Notes: generated from the sequence alone by a model not told the origin. Shown: positions 25,721 to 35,360, counted from the first letter of the stretch. The stretch: DNA of 64,000 nucleotides from Anaerolineae bacterium (GCA_022824465.1 JAJDZV010000007.1:1-64000); one strand, 5' to 3'. Program-made: numbers and translations.

Positions 25721-26675
25721 GCCGCCTGGCGGCCGCGGGCTCGACCGGGGGGTCTTATCGTGTCCCTTCCGCGCCCGTTGGACTTCGCGCAGCCCTCAAC
25801 CCCGATCTCTCATCGCCAACACTTGAATGATGTCCCCAAAACCGACGCTTGCCTTGCCCCAATCTGTGAATTCACAATATTACCGCAGTCCGGTGCGCCA
25901 GCCGTATCTAGCTGTTTCATACCCACGGCATGGCGGTGAACCAAGTTGCTGCCGGCGCCATACACTCGCCTTCACAACTTCCCGTCCGGGCATTTTCGCG
26001 CAAGGCCGGCGCGGCGCGGCGAAGCTCCGTCCGATTCGGTAGGCAAACACGACTCGCCACTGACACGCGCGGAGCTCTAGCCGGCGCCATCGGATCCAAC
26101 ATGCAAGGCGTCGCCGCAATTGGCGCCAGAATATCGCAAATCCACTGCCGGCCTACACGAGCCATATGCCAGACTGCCGCCATTGAATCCGCCGCCGTGT
26201 CACAATTTGACAAAATTCGGCGCGGCATTCGTCCAAGGCTATCTCACAACAACGGTGCTTCAGCCAAAATACAACAGACTGTTACAAGGTTTGAATGCAG
26301 CTTGCAAAGTAAGAATATTCATGCTATTTTCGTGGCAATTCGGGAATCTCGCCTGCTTGCGCGCCAACCAAGTACCGGGCAATGCCGCAAGCGCTTGACG
26401 ACTCTTATGCCTCGGCAACCAACGGCTATCGCACTCCTGCGCTGATACCCCCGCGCGCATTCTAACAGCCGATTCGGGCGCCCCAAGCGATCGCCGTCCA
26501 CGCCCGGACAAATGACAAACTTGGTTGTTGCAATATTGGTAATTCTTGTTATAAAGTGGCTTGCCATGACCTTTGAGCGGCAGTATCGTCACAATTGTTA
26601 CAAATCTTAATTATTGATGCCGCAACGCTCTGCCCGAGCTACGATGAATTGACCCGCGATCAGGAGCAGCATTTT
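25721..26675. other. Long intergenic region without a supported gene
   Basis: None of the ORFs in this ~950-bp stretch (25917-26228, 25930-26445 and others) looks like protein: they have no domains, high Arg/Ala content and no matching signals. The right half is more A+T-rich than its surroundings, as expected for regulatory DNA. It holds the perfect 12-bp palindrome TGTGAATTCACA (25865-25876) and several TGTNACAA-like words near 26200, 26280 and 26590. I find no rnpB, tmRNA or 6S landmark. Confidence 0.6.
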
Positions 26676-27362
26676 ATGCCACAAAAGATACTCGTGATCG
26701 ATAACGAAAAGTCTACGGTCGACCAGGTATCGCAGTTGCTCCACGGACGCGGATTCGAGGTATTCCGGGCTTCCTGCGCCCAGGGCGGCTTGCGCGAGGC
26801 GTACAGCAACCAGCCCGACTTGGTCTTGCTTGACGTCGTCCTTCCCGACCGTGACGGCTGGGAAATCTGCCGACAGTTGCGCGAAATGTCAGATATGCCG
26901 ATTATATTTCTTAGCGCGCGAAAAGAGAAACGCGACATTATCAAGGGCTTGGACCTGGGCGCCGATGATTACGTCACCAAACCCTTTGACGACGATGAAT
27001 TGGTCGCGCGGATCAACGCGCGGCTGCGGCGCTCGCCACGCACAACCGTGAATGAAGAGCTTGTCTTCAACCATGGCGACTTCCGCATGAACCTAATGAA
27101 TCGCGAGGTTTGGATCAGCAAAAGCCTGAAACACCTGACGCCAAAGGAATTCGATCTGCTGGCAGTCCTGGTCAAAAATGCCGGGCGCGTCGTGAAACGT
27201 ACAGAATTGGTGACAGAAGCCTGGGGCGACGAATACAGCGACGCCATTGACAGTCTCAAGCTCTATATCCATTACCTGCGGCAAAAGATTGAAGTCAACC
27301 CTCAGCAGCCCGAATATATTCTCACGTCGCGCGGCGTTGGCTATCGCTTCGTCAAGCGCTGA
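26676..27362 (+). CDS. OmpR/PhoB-family response regulator (orphan)
   Basis: Residues 1-115 form a receiver domain with phosphoacceptor Asp53 in LLLDVVLPDRDGWE, the Thr/Ser switch in FLSAR and Lys102 in YVTKPFDDDE. Residues 130-228 form a winged helix: LTPKEFDLLAVL, RVVKRTELVTEAWGDE and DSLKLYIHYLRQKIE. No sensor kinase lies next to it. The ATG at 26676 is preferred over the ORF-track start because it follows AGGAG by 9 bp and gives a normal N-terminus. Confidence 0.92.
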   Translation: MPQKILVIDNEKSTVDQVSQLLHGRGFEVFRASCAQGGLREAYSNQPDLVLLDVVLPDRDGWEICRQLREMSDMPIIFLSARKEKRDIIKGLDLGADDYVTKPFDDDELVARINARLRRSPRTTVNEELVFNHGDFRMNLMNREVWISKSLKHLTPKEFDLLAVLVKNAGRVVKRTELVTEAWGDEYSDAIDSLKLYIHYLRQKIEVNPQQPEYILTSRGVGYRFVKR

Positions 27363-27368
27363 AGCAAG

Positions 27369-28487
27369 CTATGCCAGCGCCGAACGCAAAAGCGCATCCG
27401 TCTCCCGCGCCATCCGTTCTAAACTGAAATCCTCAATACCCAGCGCGCAGTTCGCGGCGAATTCATCACGGCGATCAATGAGCTCGGCAATCCCCGCGCG
27501 CAGCGCCCCCAATTCCACATGCGGCGTCAGCACGCCATTGACCCCGTGCCGCACGACTTCAGCATTGCCCCCGACATCGCTCGCGAGGACCGGCGTCCCC
27601 AAGCGCAGGCTTTCCAACAGCGTATGCGACAGGCCTTCATATCCGCTGTACAAAGCCAGCCCGTCGGCAGCGACCAGCCGGCGCTGAACCTCCTCCGGGT
27701 CCAGGCGACCGGTGAATTGGACGCGTTCGCCTAGGCCGCGCGCTCGAGCTTCCAGCCGCCCGCGGTCTGGTCCGTCGCCGACGACGACCAGTCGAATCCC
27801 CGGCATCTCGGCAATCGCGTCGATCAAGTGGTCGATGCCTTTCCAGGGCTGCAGGCGCGCCACCGTCACTATCGTCGGCAGATCGTCCCAACCCAAAGCT
27901 GCCGCAAGCTCCGCGCGCTTGCCAACCGACTGCGATATGGGCGCCAGCGCATTGCCGATCACCCGCACCTTGTCCGCGTTTACGCCCCAAGCGATCACCA
28001 TCCGCTTGAGATAATGACTCGGCACAATCACCACATCCATATCGGCAACCTGCCGCGAGCGCGAGCGCTTCTGCCAGCGCGCCCGCCAATCGCCCGTAAA
28101 ACGCTGGAATTCGTCGACCGTCATGTCCGGCGCTATCCAACCGCGGCGGATGCAGCGCTCCCAGGCTTGATCGCCGACGATCTTAAGCACACGCGGCAAA
28201 TTGCGCCCGCCCCACAGCGGCAAGTCAATCGTTTGCGCGTACACCATGTCCGCCCAAGCTAGCTGCTTCCAGGCGGCAAGTCCATACTTCGCGCGCCGCA
28301 AGGGATAAACCTCGCGCGCGATTCGCGTCACTGTATAAGGATAGTCGCCGCCCTTCCCATCGCCATAGGACAGCACGCGAACTTGCCAGCCCAAGCCTTG
28401 CAAGGCCGGCAGAATGCTCCTCAGATAAGTAGCCGGTCCGCCCGCCTCAGGATGAAATATCCCGCTCGCTACCAAGAGCTTCGGCAA
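27369..28487 (-). CDS. Glycosyltransferase family 4 (GT-B) protein
   Basis: The 372-residue protein has the GT-B fold: an N-terminal domain with GIFHPEAGGPATYLRSILP and a C-terminal nucleotide-sugar domain. That domain carries VARLQPWKGIDHLIDA, VVVGDGPDRGRLEA and the catalytic EX7E region in GYEGLSHTLLESLRLGTPVLA. Its sugar and acceptor are unknown; envelope polysaccharide or glycolipid synthesis is likely. It follows a methyltransferase gene on the same strand, 12 bp apart, suggesting an operon. Confidence 0.9.
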   Translation of the reverse strand: MPKLLVASGIFHPEAGGPATYLRSILPALQGLGWQVRVLSYGDGKGGDYPYTVTRIAREVYPLRRAKYGLAAWKQLAWADMVYAQTIDLPLWGGRNLPRVLKIVGDQAWERCIRRGWIAPDMTVDEFQRFTGDWRARWQKRSRSRQVADMDVVIVPSHYLKRMVIAWGVNADKVRVIGNALAPISQSVGKRAELAAALGWDDLPTIVTVARLQPWKGIDHLIDAIAEMPGIRLVVVGDGPDRGRLEARARGLGERVQFTGRLDPEEVQRRLVAADGLALYSGYEGLSHTLLESLRLGTPVLASDVGGNAEVVRHGVNGVLTPHVELGALRAGIAELIDRRDEFAANCALGIEDFSLERMARETDALLRSALA

Positions 28488-28499
28488 TGGCGCCTCCCG

Positions 28500-29285
28500 C
28501 TAGCTGCGCCGTCCGCGGATGATGATATGCCGATTGACGAATGTCGCCGCGTCCGTTTCCCACTCGCGCGGATCCATCCACGCGCGCGCAATCGCCGGCG
28601 CATCGGCCATCATCTGCTTTAGCTCGTCGATCGTCGCCGCGTCATTGCCTTGACGCCGCGCCCAGGGGAGAAAGTCATGCCGCTTGATGTACTGCTCGGC
28701 ATGCTCTACTGCGATGCCGGCCGCGCGGCACAGCCCCTGCCATTCCTCCTGGTTGAACCCTCGATTGTGGCTTGGATCGCGCAAGCGCTCGAAAGCGTCC
28801 ACACTACGCGCGGCTTCGTCGTCGGCCGGCAGCAAGTGGTCCTGCAACAGCAGCACGCCGCCCGAGCGCAAAACCCGCGCGCACTCATGCAGAAATCGCT
28901 GCGCATCTGGGAAGTGATGCGGCGCGATGCGACAAGTCACCAAATCGAAGCGCCTGTCCGCAAAGGGCAAATCCTCCGCATCAGCTTGCTCGAAGCTGAC
29001 ATTCTTTAGTCCCTGCTTGGCAATCAGGTGCTCGCGCGCCTTGTCCAACATCCGCGGCGTGAGGTCGCTCGCCACGACATGCGCGACATGCGGGGCAAAT
29101 TTCAGCGCCGTATGACCGCCCCCGGTGGCGATATCGAGCGCCCGCCAATGCGCCTGCGGTCGCGCAATCGCCAGCAGCCGCTCAAGATCCGAGCCTCTGG
29201 CGTGCGTCTCGCTGGACACATAGCCCTCGGCAAACTGCGTATAACGCGCCTTTGACAGCGCTTTTGAATCGGCCGGACTTGACAT
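28500..29285 (-). CDS. SAM-dependent methyltransferase, UbiE-like
   Basis: The 261-residue protein has a class I SAM fold: ALDIATGGGHTALKFAP, VVASDLTPRMLDKAREH, EQADAEDLPFADRRFDLVTCRIAPHHF and the C-terminal lobe with ALVL-type segments. This is the UbiE/Coq5-like type, acting on small molecules or lipids. The start is the ATG at 29285, which follows GAGGAA by 5 bp; the longer ORF-track form adds 75 unlikely residues. It is transcribed with the GT4 gene. Confidence 0.86.
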   Translation of the reverse strand: MSSPADSKALSKARYTQFAEGYVSSETHARGSDLERLLAIARPQAHWRALDIATGGGHTALKFAPHVAHVVASDLTPRMLDKAREHLIAKQGLKNVSFEQADAEDLPFADRRFDLVTCRIAPHHFPDAQRFLHECARVLRSGGVLLLQDHLLPADDEAARSVDAFERLRDPSHNRGFNQEEWQGLCRAAGIAVEHAEQYIKRHDFLPWARRQGNDAATIDELKQMMADAPAIARAWMDPREWETDAATFVNRHIIIRGRRS

Positions 29286-29387
29286 TATGATTCCTCGACC
29301 GCTGACCGCTGAGTACGCCGCTAATCTTACCTGACAAATGGCGCAGAGACAGTCGTCACTTGTGTCGCGCTGCCAATACGACAAGGG

Positions 29388-29417
29388 CTGACCGCCGACG
29401 CGCCGAGGTGCTAGAAT
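29388..29417 (+). promoter_or_regulatory. Candidate promoter of the S9 peptidase gene
   Basis: CTGACC and TAGAAT are separated by 18 bp, with the -10 box 45 bp before the ATG at 29463. The -35 matches TTGACA at four of six positions. Confidence 0.45.
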
Positions 29418-29462
29418 ACGCATGACGACCTGCAAGATTCTATTGCGCCAAAAGGGGCCACA

Positions 29463-31424
29463 ATGAACAATCGACGCCCGCTGCAAAAGGAAGACCTGTT
29501 TGCGCTGCACTTTCTAAACGGCGGCGCCCTGTCGCCCGACGGCGCCATGCTGCTTTACACCGTCAACAAGATAAATGCTGACGAAGATAAAGAGTTCAGC
29601 GCATTGTACTTGCAAGACCTGGCCACGGGCGAGACGCGCCAAATGACCAGCGGCAAAGCCAAAGACGGCAACGCCGCTTGGTCGCCCGATGGCAAGTTGA
29701 TCGCCTTCACCTCCGACCGCGACGGCTCTGCGCAGTTATACCTGATGCCGGTCGATGGCGGCGAGGCGCGCCAAATGACCCGCTTCAAGCGCGGCATCGG
29801 CGGAAGCTTCGCCTTTTCGTCCGACGGCAGTCAAATCGCTTTCTGCGCCAAGGAAGATCGCGACGCCCCCGACCTCTCGACCGAGCCCTATCGCGTTGAA
29901 CGTACGGTCTATCGCTTCGACGCCATTGGCTATCTCGATGACGAAGTCCAAGACGTCTATGTCTTGGGGCTCGACAGCGGCGAGATCCAGCGGCTCACCC
30001 AAGATCGCGCCAACAACAGCAATCCGCGCTGGTCGCCCGATGGCGCGTGCATCCTTTACGACGCCAACATGCGCGCTGACGCCGCCCGCGCTATGACGCC
30101 GGACCTGATGTCGGTTGATCTCAACGGCGCAATCACCACCGTTCTGGCAGGCTGGGCGAGCATCGCCAAAGCCGCCTACACGCCCGACGGCGAGCGAATC
30201 GTCTTCAGCGGGCGCCCAGACGACGGCAAACCCATCGGCACGAAGTCCGACCTCTACACGCTTCATCTCGCCAGCGGCGACCTTGACTGCCGCAGCGCCG
30301 GGCTTGATGTCGGCGTCGGCGGACGTCTCTCGCTGGATATGCCGATCAGCGGCCTGAGCCAGCCCAACCTCCTGGTCAGCGACGATGGCGCCCACGCCTA
30401 CACCACCGTCCAGAGGGGCGGAAGCGAACACATCTATCGCATCGCCCTGCAGGGCGCGGAAGCGTTCCAGCCAGTCACCAGTGGCGACTGCGCTGTCTTC
30501 CCGCTGGACCGCCGCGGTGACCAACTGCTCTACGCCCGCACCAGCCTGAATTCGCCGCCCGATCTCGTCTTGACGCCTCTCGCCGACAACGACGCCCGTC
30601 AGTTGACCCGCCTTAACGCCGCGCATCTGGAATCCATCGACCCGCCCCAGACGGAACGCCTCGAGTGGCGCAGCATCGACGGCGAGCCGGTCGAAGGCTG
30701 GTTCATGAAGCCGCCGACGGGAGCAGCCCCCTACCCCACGATTCTTTACATCCACGGCGGACCTCATGCCGCCTACGGCTACGGCTTTCATTTCGACTTT
30801 CAAATGCTCGCTGGCGCCGGCTATGGCGTGCTATTCCTCAATCACCGCGCATCAACCGGCTACGGCGACCACTTCTCAACCGCGATCAAAGGCGATTGGG
30901 GCAACCTCGATTACCACGACCTGATGACCGGCGTCGATCATGCCATCGCGCGGGGCTTGGCTGATGCCGAGCGTCTCGGCGTCTGCGGCACATCCGGCGG
31001 CGGCAACCTCTCCTGCTGGATAATCGGCCAGACGGGGCGCTTCAAAGCGGCGATTCCCCAAAATCCCGTCACCAACTGGCGCAGCTTCTACGGCGCCAGC
31101 GACATCGGCATCTACTTCGGCGTCGAGCAGATGGGCGGGCATCCGCACGAGATTCCCGAAACCTATGACAAGTGCTCGCCAATTACCTACGCTCACCGCT
31201 GCACGACGCCAACCTTGCTCGTGCAAAGCGAATTGGATTGGCGCTGCCCGGCCGAGCAGTCGGAGCAATTCTACACCGTGCTCAAGGCGAACGGCTGTAC
31301 CGTAGAAATGCTGCGCCAGCCCGGCGGCTCACACGGCGCTTCCATCAATGGGGCGGTTAACCTTCGCCGCGCCCACAATGACGCCATGCTCGATTGGTTC
31401 GCGACTTATGTGCTGGGAGCATGA
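29463..31424 (+). CDS. S9-family peptidase (prolyl oligopeptidase type)
   Basis: The 653-residue enzyme has a beta-propeller of TolB-like repeats (residues 1-380, with several W-S-P-D-G motifs) and an alpha/beta hydrolase domain. The serine lies in GTSGGGNLS, the acid in SELDWRCP, and the His in GGSHGAS. S9C-type acylaminoacyl peptidases and oligopeptidases share this architecture. There is no signal peptide, so it acts in the cytoplasm, probably on short peptides. AAAAGGGG lies 6 bp before the ATG. It overlaps the convergent DUF309 gene by 19 bp. Confidence 0.94.
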   Translation: MNNRRPLQKEDLFALHFLNGGALSPDGAMLLYTVNKINADEDKEFSALYLQDLATGETRQMTSGKAKDGNAAWSPDGKLIAFTSDRDGSAQLYLMPVDGGEARQMTRFKRGIGGSFAFSSDGSQIAFCAKEDRDAPDLSTEPYRVERTVYRFDAIGYLDDEVQDVYVLGLDSGEIQRLTQDRANNSNPRWSPDGACILYDANMRADAARAMTPDLMSVDLNGAITTVLAGWASIAKAAYTPDGERIVFSGRPDDGKPIGTKSDLYTLHLASGDLDCRSAGLDVGVGGRLSLDMPISGLSQPNLLVSDDGAHAYTTVQRGGSEHIYRIALQGAEAFQPVTSGDCAVFPLDRRGDQLLYARTSLNSPPDLVLTPLADNDARQLTRLNAAHLESIDPPQTERLEWRSIDGEPVEGWFMKPPTGAAPYPTILYIHGGPHAAYGYGFHFDFQMLAGAGYGVLFLNHRASTGYGDHFSTAIKGDWGNLDYHDLMTGVDHAIARGLADAERLGVCGTSGGGNLSCWIIGQTGRFKAAIPQNPVTNWRSFYGASDIGIYFGVEQMGGHPHEIPETYDKCSPITYAHRCTTPTLLVQSELDWRCPAEQSEQFYTVLKANGCTVEMLRQPGGSHGASINGAVNLRRAHNDAMLDWFATYVLGA

Positions 31425-32182
31425 GGCGCCTCCCAGCGCACTTGCTTGATCAAATCGCGATCAAGTTCATCCAGGCGATCCGGACCCAAGCGCTGCAATG
31501 CGCTGCGCACGGCGTAAGAGTCGCGCCGCAGCGCCGCCACGTCTATGCCCTGGCAGCTATCCGGCAACGGGTGAAGCCATTGCACGCTCCGCTGCAACAT
31601 CTTCAGCGCGCCGCGAAAGTTGCCGCGCTCAATCTGATAATAGGCGACTCCCACTTGCAATATCGCCCGATACAAGTCGCGCACCGGTCCCGGAGTCGCC
31701 ATCCACAATTCCTCAAACAAGTCGTGCTGCCGATAATATTCGCCTCGGTTGAACAGCGCCACGCCTTCGACTGCCAGCCGCGGCAGCGCGTCCGCGCATT
31801 CGCAGGCCAGTTGCGCCATTGTCGCCGCATCCGGCGCGCGCGCCAGGTCCCGCGCCAGCGTATTCAATTGAGCCCTTAGCTCGATCCAGCTCAACGCCAG
31901 GTCGGCGCCATTGAGTATCGCATCGGCGCGAACATCGCTCGCATCGCTGACCAGGCATATCGGAATACGACGCGTCGCCGCGCTCGTCTTCGCCGCCAGC
32001 GCCAACGCACGCCAATTGTCCAGGCGCCCATCCACGAACAGAAGCGCCGCTCGCCGTTCAATTAAGATGTCGAAGAAGTGTTGCGTCGCGTTCAGCATTA
32101 TGGTATCGTACTCGTGGAGTAGCTGGCAGTGACGGGCAAATGCTTGGCGCGGGCTTACGAAAACAATGGTTGCAGGTCCCAT
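31406..32182 (-). CDS. Pseudo-receiver-DUF309 protein
   Basis: Residues ~1-115 look like a degenerate receiver domain: TIVFVSPRQA, LLFVDGRL with an Asp at the phosphoacceptor place, and IPICLVSDASDVRADA. The conserved lysine after the fifth strand is missing. Residues ~130-245 form a DUF309 helical domain with LFNRGEYYRQHDLFEELW and LYRAILQVGVAYYQIERGNFRGAL. DUF309 has no established function; the HE pair of its usual motif is HD here. The single ORF suggests that signalling and the DUF309 fold are combined. Confidence 0.75.
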   Translation of the reverse strand: MGPATIVFVSPRQAFARHCQLLHEYDTIMLNATQHFFDILIERRAALLFVDGRLDNWRALALAAKTSAATRRIPICLVSDASDVRADAILNGADLALSWIELRAQLNTLARDLARAPDAATMAQLACECADALPRLAVEGVALFNRGEYYRQHDLFEELWMATPGPVRDLYRAILQVGVAYYQIERGNFRGALKMLQRSVQWLHPLPDSCQGIDVAALRRDSYAVRSALQRLGPDRLDELDRDLIKQVRWEAPHAPST

Positions 32183-32330
32183 GTAGGTTCGAATTGATCT
32201 CCATGACTCTAAACCGATACTACGTCAACATCACCACCGACCAACAGGCGCCATTCTCGCCAATGACCGCGTTCAGCCGCTGCTATTGCTTGCGTAACGG
32301 TTTATACTACTGGTTAGTCGCTCAATTTGC

Positions 32331-32360
32331 TTGACAGCCCGATTGTCAGGCTTATATAAT
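32331..32360 (+). promoter_or_regulatory. Consensus sigma-70-type promoter upstream of DUF177-sigma factor
   Basis: TTGACA and TATAAT are both perfect consensus boxes separated by 18 bp. The start of transcription would be about 60 nt before the DUF177 TTG. The spacer holds an inverted repeat (TGACA...TGTCA) that could be a regulator site. This is the strongest promoter in the window. Confidence 0.8.
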
Positions 32361-32427
32361 GCATACGAAATAGCTTATTGCTAAATCATACTATGTGGCA
32401 AACTAACCGCCAAATGAGGCGAGCAGC

Positions 32428-32976
32428 TTGAACTTTGCCAACGGCAGTTATCTCAATAAGCGGCTCCTCCGCATCAATGTGGGGTTTCTCTTGTCGGAAG
32501 GTCCCGGCAATGCCAGAGACATCCCCCTCGGCTTCTCTCAACGGATACAAATCGACGACGAGCTCTACTTGCGCGCTCTTACCGGCCAGCTCACGCTTAC
32601 ACGCACTAGCGAGGGTATCCTCGTGCAGGGTGCGCTACGTGTCGAACACGAGCGGGAATGCGACCGCTGTCTGGATCCCTTTGCTCATCAGTTTGCCTTG
32701 GAACTTGCCGAGCTCTTTGCCTCGCCGCCAAACAGCAGCAAAAGTGTATTCAGCGTCGATGGCAACGGTGAAATCGATCTCGCGCCCTTGCTCCGCGAAG
32801 AGGTGCTGATTGAAGCGACTTACCGCGCCTTCTGCCGCGAAGACTGTCCCGGCCTCAGCGCCGACAGCTGCGACAAACCAATTGACGACATTCAGACTTT
32901 CCAGAACGAGCGTGCTTTGCTGAATGATGACCTAGAGATTGACCCGCGTTTGGCGGTATTGAAGCAATTGCTGTAG
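32428..32976 (+). CDS. DUF177/YceD family protein
   Basis: The 182-residue protein has a DUF177 core: an N-terminal beta region, CDRCLDPFAHQFALEL, an acidic insertion, then EEVLIEATYRAFCREDCPG and CDKPIDD. YceD-like proteins are linked to 50S assembly or rRNA gene control and normally precede rpmF (L32). Here the sigma factor follows instead, 73 bp later, and I see no rpmF in the gap. The TTG start has GAGG eight bases upstream. It lies just after the consensus promoter. Confidence 0.85.
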   Translation: MNFANGSYLNKRLLRINVGFLLSEGPGNARDIPLGFSQRIQIDDELYLRALTGQLTLTRTSEGILVQGALRVEHERECDRCLDPFAHQFALELAELFASPPNSSKSVFSVDGNGEIDLAPLLREEVLIEATYRAFCREDCPGLSADSCDKPIDDIQTFQNERALLNDDLEIDPRLAVLKQLL

Positions 32977-33049
32977 TCATAGCCAGGGTTCATCAGATGC
33001 GCGCGGTGCATGGGGTGTAAGCGCGTTTTGATTCGTAAGGGGTGTTGCA

Positions 33050-34138
33050 GTGGACGACTTTGAAAACAGGTACGAGTCTGACATTGACCTGATGACATAT
33101 CTTGAAGACGACAAGTCGGAGTCGGCCAGCTTCGAGTTCTTCCTCGACGAAAGCGACTTGGATACCCTCGAGGACAACTTCGAGGACGATGGCGCGCTGG
33201 GCGAGCACGACGATGATCACGACCTCGGTGAAATCGCCTCCAGCGATACCGTCGGGCTATACCTCAAGGAGATGGCGCGCGTCCCCTTGCTCACCACCGA
33301 GGAAGAGGTGCAATTGGCGAGGCGGCAGGAAGCCGGCGAGCTCGCTACCGAGCAACTCGAGCAAGCCCCCGACCACGAACGCCGCGCGGAATGGCAATTC
33401 CTGATTCAAGACGGCTTAAACGCCCGCGACCATCTCATCAAGGCGAATACGCGCCTTGTCGTCTCCATCGCCAAGAAGTATATGTCGCGCGGCGTGCCCT
33501 TTCTCGATCTCATCCAGGAAGGCAACCTCGGCTTGATGAAAGCTGTGGAGAAATTCGACTACCACCGCGGCTACCGCTTCAGCACCTACGCCACTTGGTG
33601 GATCCGCCAGACTATCACTCGCGCCATCGCCGACCAAGGCCGCACGATTCGCGTGCCCGTCCACATGACCGACCGGATACGTCAGCTGTACCGCGTCGCC
33701 CGCGATCTCGAGCAGGAAACCGGCTGCAAGCCCTCTATTGAAGAAATCGCCGAAGTCATGGAATGCGAGCCGCGCAAAGTCCAATGGATGCTCAAAGTCT
33801 CCTGGCGACCGCTCAGCCTCGAGCACCCGGTCGGCAAAGACGACGACAGCGAACTCGGCAGCTTCATCGAAAGCGAACGCGAACCCAACCCCTCGGATAG
33901 CGCCTTTGGCAAGCTGCTCAAGGAACAGATCGAAGAACTCCTCAGCACCCTGACGCCGCGCGAAGCCCGCATCCTGCGCCTGAGATTCGGCCTGCAAAAC
34001 GGCCACTGCTACACCCTCGAAGAAGTCGGGCAGAAATTCGGCTTGACGCGCGAACGCATCCGCCAAATCGAAGGTAGAGCGTTGCGGCGCCTGCGTCACC
34101 CCCGCCGCAGCCGCAAACTCCGCGATTACCTTGATTGA
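33050..34138 (+). CDS. sigA: RNA polymerase sigma factor, primary (RpoD/SigA) type
   Basis: The 362-residue factor has a highly acidic N-terminus in place of region 1.1. Region 1.2 reads [14 protein letters not shown]. Regions 2-4 include [45 protein letters not shown] and [28 protein letters not shown]. Regions 2.3-2.4 and 4.2 are those of a group 1 or close group 2 factor. The GTG start has AAGGGG upstream. The same promoter probably transcribes DUF177 and this gene. Confidence 0.95.
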   Translation: MDDFENRYESDIDLMTYLEDDKSESASFEFFLDESDLDTLEDNFEDDGALGEHDDDHDLGEIASSDTVGLYLKEMARVPLLTTEEEVQLARRQEAGELATEQLEQAPDHERRAEWQFLIQDGLNARDHLIKANTRLVVSIAKKYMSRGVPFLDLIQEGNLGLMKAVEKFDYHRGYRFSTYATWWIRQTITRAIADQGRTIRVPVHMTDRIRQLYRVARDLEQETGCKPSIEEIAEVMECEPRKVQWMLKVSWRPLSLEHPVGKDDDSELGSFIESEREPNPSDSAFGKLLKEQIEELLSTLTPREARILRLRFGLQNGHCYTLEEVGQKFGLTRERIRQIEGRALRRLRHPRRSRKLRDYLD

Positions 34139-34217
34139 CGCTCTTGAACCCAGCCCGGTCTATCGCCGCGGAGCGCCCAATCCGCGGTCGTGGCTATAAC
34201 ATGTGTTCCAGCCTTGG

Positions 34218-35201
34218 CTAATCCAGCCGCGCCTCGAGCAATGCCGCTTCTTTCGCCGGCGGCAAATCAGCCGGTCTCGGCGCATCGGGCGGCTGCCTGC
34301 GCGCCCATTCCCAAGTATCGCGAATCGTCTCCTGTGGCTCGCGGAAGCTCAAGCCGTCCCCCAGCGCCCGGTCAATATTGAAGGTCATAAAGCTCTCCGC
34401 CAGCTCCCGGTTGACCCAAAGTGGCAATTCCATAAACTCGCTGACCTCGTGTTCGCGCAAGAACTCGTCGCTGCAGTGATGAAACTGCGCGTCGCTATCC
34501 AGCGCCAGCTTCATCACAGGCAGCAATTCGCCAAAGGTCATGCGCCGAGCCGGACCCGTGACATTGTACGCGCCGGACGCCCGCGCTTCCACCAGCCGCA
34601 AAATAAAAGCCGCCAGGTCTCGCGCGTCGATGAACTGTATCGGCTGCTCCGCTGGCGGGGCGATGACTTGCCCGCCTTTCGCCGTTCGCCTTGCCCAATA
34701 GGTAAAGCGGTTGCTTGGGTCGCGCGGACCAACGATCAATCCCGAACGGATCGCCAGGCTCCTGCCCGGGAAATACAACTGCGCCGCCGCTTCGCAAAGG
34801 ACCTTCAGCGGTCCATAGCTCTCGCCGGTGACCTCTTCGACCGCTTCATCCTCCAGCCTCAAGACCTCAGACGACTCGTCGCGATTCGCTCCGCCTAACA
34901 TCGGATACACCGACAGCGTCGAGATGAAGACGTAGCGCTCGATACTATCCCGCAGCGCCGCCGCCGACAGCCTCACCAGCCGCGGCACATAACCGCAAGT
35001 ATCAATGACCGCGTCCCACTTCCGCCCGGCCAAGCGCTCAAGATCTGTCTCACGATCGCCAATAATCATCTCGACATCGGCCTTGAAATCGGACCCGCTC
35101 ACGCCGCGATTGAAAAGCGTTACACGATGTCCGTCCGCGAGCGCTTCAAAGACCAGTGCCGGTCCCAGGAAATTCGTCCCGCCAATGATCAATAGATCCA
35201 T
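34218..35201 (-). CDS. NAD(P)-dependent epimerase/dehydratase (extended SDR)
   Basis: The 327-residue protein starts with a Rossmann cofactor motif, IIGGTNFLGPALV. It has a downstream VIDTCGYVPRLV segment and a typical tail. The expected catalytic YxxxK is not clear (SYGPLKVLCE lies in the place), so it may be an atypical extended SDR such as a reductase-like or chloroplast-stem-loop type member. The substrate is unknown. It stands alone, convergent with the sigma factor gene. Confidence 0.8.
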   Translation of the reverse strand: MDLLIIGGTNFLGPALVFEALADGHRVTLFNRGVSGSDFKADVEMIIGDRETDLERLAGRKWDAVIDTCGYVPRLVRLSAAALRDSIERYVFISTLSVYPMLGGANRDESSEVLRLEDEAVEEVTGESYGPLKVLCEAAAQLYFPGRSLAIRSGLIVGPRDPSNRFTYWARRTAKGGQVIAPPAEQPIQFIDARDLAAFILRLVEARASGAYNVTGPARRMTFGELLPVMKLALDSDAQFHHCSDEFLREHEVSEFMELPLWVNRELAESFMTFNIDRALGDGLSFREPQETIRDTWEWARRQPPDAPRPADLPPAKEAALLEARLD

Positions 35202-35360
35202 AGCTTCTCCTCGGCGCTCGGCTCTTCCGCTGACGGCAATCTGGAATCGGCTCGCCGGCGCCTAAACCCTTCTCGACGCTTACGCCGCTCGACCTGCGGC
35301 TATCATACCCTATCGTCGACTGCGGCTGTCGGCTTTTCTTTCTATGCTAAAATCGCCCTT

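Noticed and set aside
25917-26445. ORFs in the gap between guaA and the response regulator
   Set aside because: They overlap on opposite strands, have no Shine-Dalgarno sequence or domain and a composition like random GC-rich DNA.
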